From a virus, in IMG/VR virus record IMGVR_UViG_3300032288_000530, positions 1 to 23,672 of that record: 23,672 nt of DNA; one strand, written 5' to 3'. The position numbers were made by a program, and so were the translations under genes. This document shows, piece by piece, positions 22,960-23,672 of the stretch (its first letter is position 1; each line of letters begins with the position of its first letter). The notes beneath the pieces are model-generated. The model was not told the DNA's origin, ran no database searches, and saw nothing but the letters and a program-made list of their open reading frames with translations.

Positions 22960-23028
22960 TAGATCACAAATAGATCGTGCAAGTCGTTGATTTATAAGGA
23001 TGTTGCGTTGCACAATCTATTTGATCTA
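22960..23028. repeat. Long inverted repeat (cruciform-like), arms 22960-22982 and 23008-23028
   Basis: The left arm begins TAGATCACAAATAGATCG and ends TGCAA; the right arm is TTGCACAATCTATTTGATC followed by TA. They pair with one mismatch and a two-base insertion in the left arm. The 25-base spacer is AT-rich (GATTTATAAGG in its middle). Direct repeats of ATCTACGTTT lie on both sides (22940 and 23024). Confidence 0.65.
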
Positions 23029-23129
23029 CGTTTTTGGAAGTAATGTCGCACTCCGGAGAGTGAAAGACCCTACAGTTTAGTCGGGTATTCCGCGCGGTGG
23101 TGGGAACATTATAGCTAAAAACATGGATT

Positions 23130-23153
23130 ATCTATATCATATAGATTGTTTAC
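23130..23153. repeat. Palindrome ATCTATAT-C-ATATAGAT joined to an inverted copy of GTAAACAATCTATAT
   Basis: Bases 23130-23146 form an odd-centred palindrome with eight-base arms. Bases 23139-23153 (ATATAGATTGTTTAC) are the exact reverse complement of 22910-22924. The two together mark a likely protein-binding site. Confidence 0.7.
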
Positions 23154-23212
23154 AGAGTAAGCTTAGCTCTCTCTCTCTGGCAAGTGGCTGATTCCCCTCA
23201 TCTTTTTGGAAC

Positions 23213-23224
23213 TTTACATGTAAA
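23213..23224. repeat. TTTACATGTAAA palindrome, second perfect copy
   Basis: Identical to the 12-base palindrome at 22925-22936. A TGTCAAG follows six bases after it. Confidence 0.7.
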
Positions 23225-23270
23225 CAAGTGTCAAGTTACGCGATCTAAATTCCGAAAATCGTGCTGTGTT

Positions 23271-23298
23271 TAAGTTTACATGTATTGACGTAAACTTA
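23271..23298. repeat. Dyad TAAGTTTAC-N10-GTAAACTTA
   Basis: Nine-base arms at 23271-23279 and 23290-23298 are perfect reverse complements and contain the same GTAAAC half-site as the other repeats; the spacer starts ATGTA, so a partial third TTTACATGTA palindrome is included. Confidence 0.7.
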
Positions 23299-23427
23299 GA
23301 TTGTGTCAGCTTATACACTTCTAGCCATCAACTTGACGATTTCCCTTTACAGCGCCGTGTAATGCGCGTTTAGAGGGGCAAGCCATGACCCCCCGACGTA
23401 TAGTCATCTACAATTTTACAAGTACGC

Positions 23428-23466
23428 AGACAAAAGAAAAGCCCGCTCACCTTGCGGTGGCGGGCT
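23428..23466 (-). terminator. Strong intrinsic terminator on the minus strand
   Basis: On the minus strand the stem AGCCCGC, CACC, loop GCAA, GGTG, a one-base bulge, then GCGGGCT is followed at once by TTTTCTTTTG. Plus-strand positions: GCCCGC 23441-23446, CACC 23448-23451, GGTG 23456-23459, GCGGGC 23460-23465, and the A-run 23432-23440. It ends the transcript of the small membrane-protein genes to its right and insulates the control region from them. Confidence 0.9.
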
Positions 23467-23470
23467 GTGG

Positions 23471-23593
23471 TCAGAGGCTCAGCAGGATGGCTACATACAA
23501 CCAGAGGACGGGTATTCCGAAGATCAGTCCAACGGTTACCTTGATCCACTCGGGAACCCGGCGAACCGGGCGGTGGTTCTTGTAGTCGTTCAT
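23471..23593 (-). CDS. Tiny membrane protein (40 aa)
   Basis: Found by hand: ATG 23593 has AGGAG six bases upstream; an in-frame ATG directly before it (23596) is closer to the site and less likely. A basic N-terminus (NDYKNHRPVRRVPEW) is followed by one hydrophobic segment (VGLIFGIPVLWLYVAILLSL) to the end. It should be a single-pass inner-membrane protein with a positively charged cytoplasmic end. The terminator begins five bases after its stop. Its function is unknown; a role in lysis or membrane interaction is possible. Confidence 0.75.
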   Translation of the reverse strand: MNDYKNHRPVRRVPEWIKVTVGLIFGIPVLWLYVAILLSL

Positions 23594-23602
23594 CATTGTC
23601 TC

Positions 23603-23672
23603 CTAGGCAATCATCGTAGCTACGAAGGTATTCACTGCAACGAAGATCGCGGTGAGGATGGCGATCACAGTC
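23603..23672 (-). CDS. C-terminal part of a small hydrophobic protein, cut by the window edge
   Basis: The frame is open from the window edge to the TAG at 23603-23605. The 22 visible residues (VIAILTAIFVAVNTFVATMI in the main) are hydrophobic and read as a transmembrane segment. A GTG at 23668 could be an internal start, but the true start cannot be seen. It ends about ten bases before the next gene, so the two form a small operon of membrane proteins. Confidence 0.55.
   Translation of the reverse strand, partial: TVIAILTAIFVAVNTFVATMIA

Larger units (their letters stand above)
22784..23427. other. Non-coding control region: GC-rich leader plus AT-rich repeat block (candidate operators and/or replication origin)
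   Basis: No convincing gene is seen. Bases 22784-22904 are very GC-rich with two hairpins: 22821-22835 (CCGGC, AGATC, GCCGG) and 22876-22893 (CGGCCCG, CCGC, CGGGCCG). At about 22905 the composition flips to AT-rich up to about 23345. The AT-rich part has three copies of GTAAACAATCTA, palindromes built on TTTACATGTAAA, and several dyads. A minus-strand -35-like TTGACA (22865-22870) has a poor -10 (GAGACT, 17 bases on), and a TATAAT on the minus strand (23108-23113) lacks a good -35, so no promoter can be fixed. The region lies just upstream of the minus operon. Confidence 0.7.

Noticed and set aside
23385-23585. 66-residue plus-strand frame with GAGGGG before its ATG
   Set aside because: It runs through the minus-strand terminator and the 40-residue minus-strand gene, and its sequence looks unlike a protein. 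The ribosome-site match is probably chance.

Overview
The window looks like part of a tailed double-stranded DNA phage (or prophage) of a fairly GC-rich, probably proteobacterial host. Genes are tightly packed with overlapping starts and stops, many products are small and unrecognised, and the recognisable ones are a virion-type polyvalent protein and a full set of replication and repair enzymes. No host-type gene, tRNA, rRNA, insertion sequence or CRISPR array was seen. The host and phage genus cannot be named from the sequence alone.

Layout. (1) Bases 1-4895, plus strand: the 3' part of one very long gene whose start lies outside the window. It encodes a giant polyvalent protein with a zincin-like metallopeptidase motif and a C-terminal region like those of ejected or internal virion proteins; it is probably the end of the late operon. 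(2) Bases 4892-22783, minus strand: one long rightmost-first operon of about 30 genes. It meets the late gene head-on, and the two stop codons share the same CTAG. In transcription order it holds a block of small early proteins, a MoxR-type AAA+ ATPase, a DUF3150-like protein, an HExxH/VWA protein, more small proteins (DUF3310, DUF551-like, three Cys-rich zinc-finger types), a family A DNA polymerase, an Fe-S RecB/Cas4-type nuclease, a VRR-NUC nuclease, a SNF2-type helicase, two unknown proteins, a probable ssDNA-binding protein, an HTH regulator, and a primase-helicase. (3) Bases 22784-23427: a non-coding control region. A GC-rich leader with hairpins changes abruptly into about 480 bases of AT-rich DNA full of inverted and direct repeats; it is a candidate operator cluster and/or replication origin. 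(4) Bases 23428-23672, minus strand: a clear intrinsic terminator preceded by two tiny membrane-protein genes, the second cut by the window edge.

How the parts fit. The operon supplies a nearly self-contained replisome: primer synthesis and unwinding (AEP-like primase fused to a helicase), synthesis with proofreading (PolA), ssDNA protection (candidate SSB), and branch or end processing (SNF2 helicase, VRR-NUC, Fe-S nuclease). The MoxR-VWA module resembles chaperone-like remodelling systems and has no defined phage role that I know of. Seven genes too short for a 60-residue cutoff were found by hand: 14398-14568, 15814-15984, 20852-21016, 21013-21189, 21404-21580, 23471-23593 and the partial one at 23603-23672.
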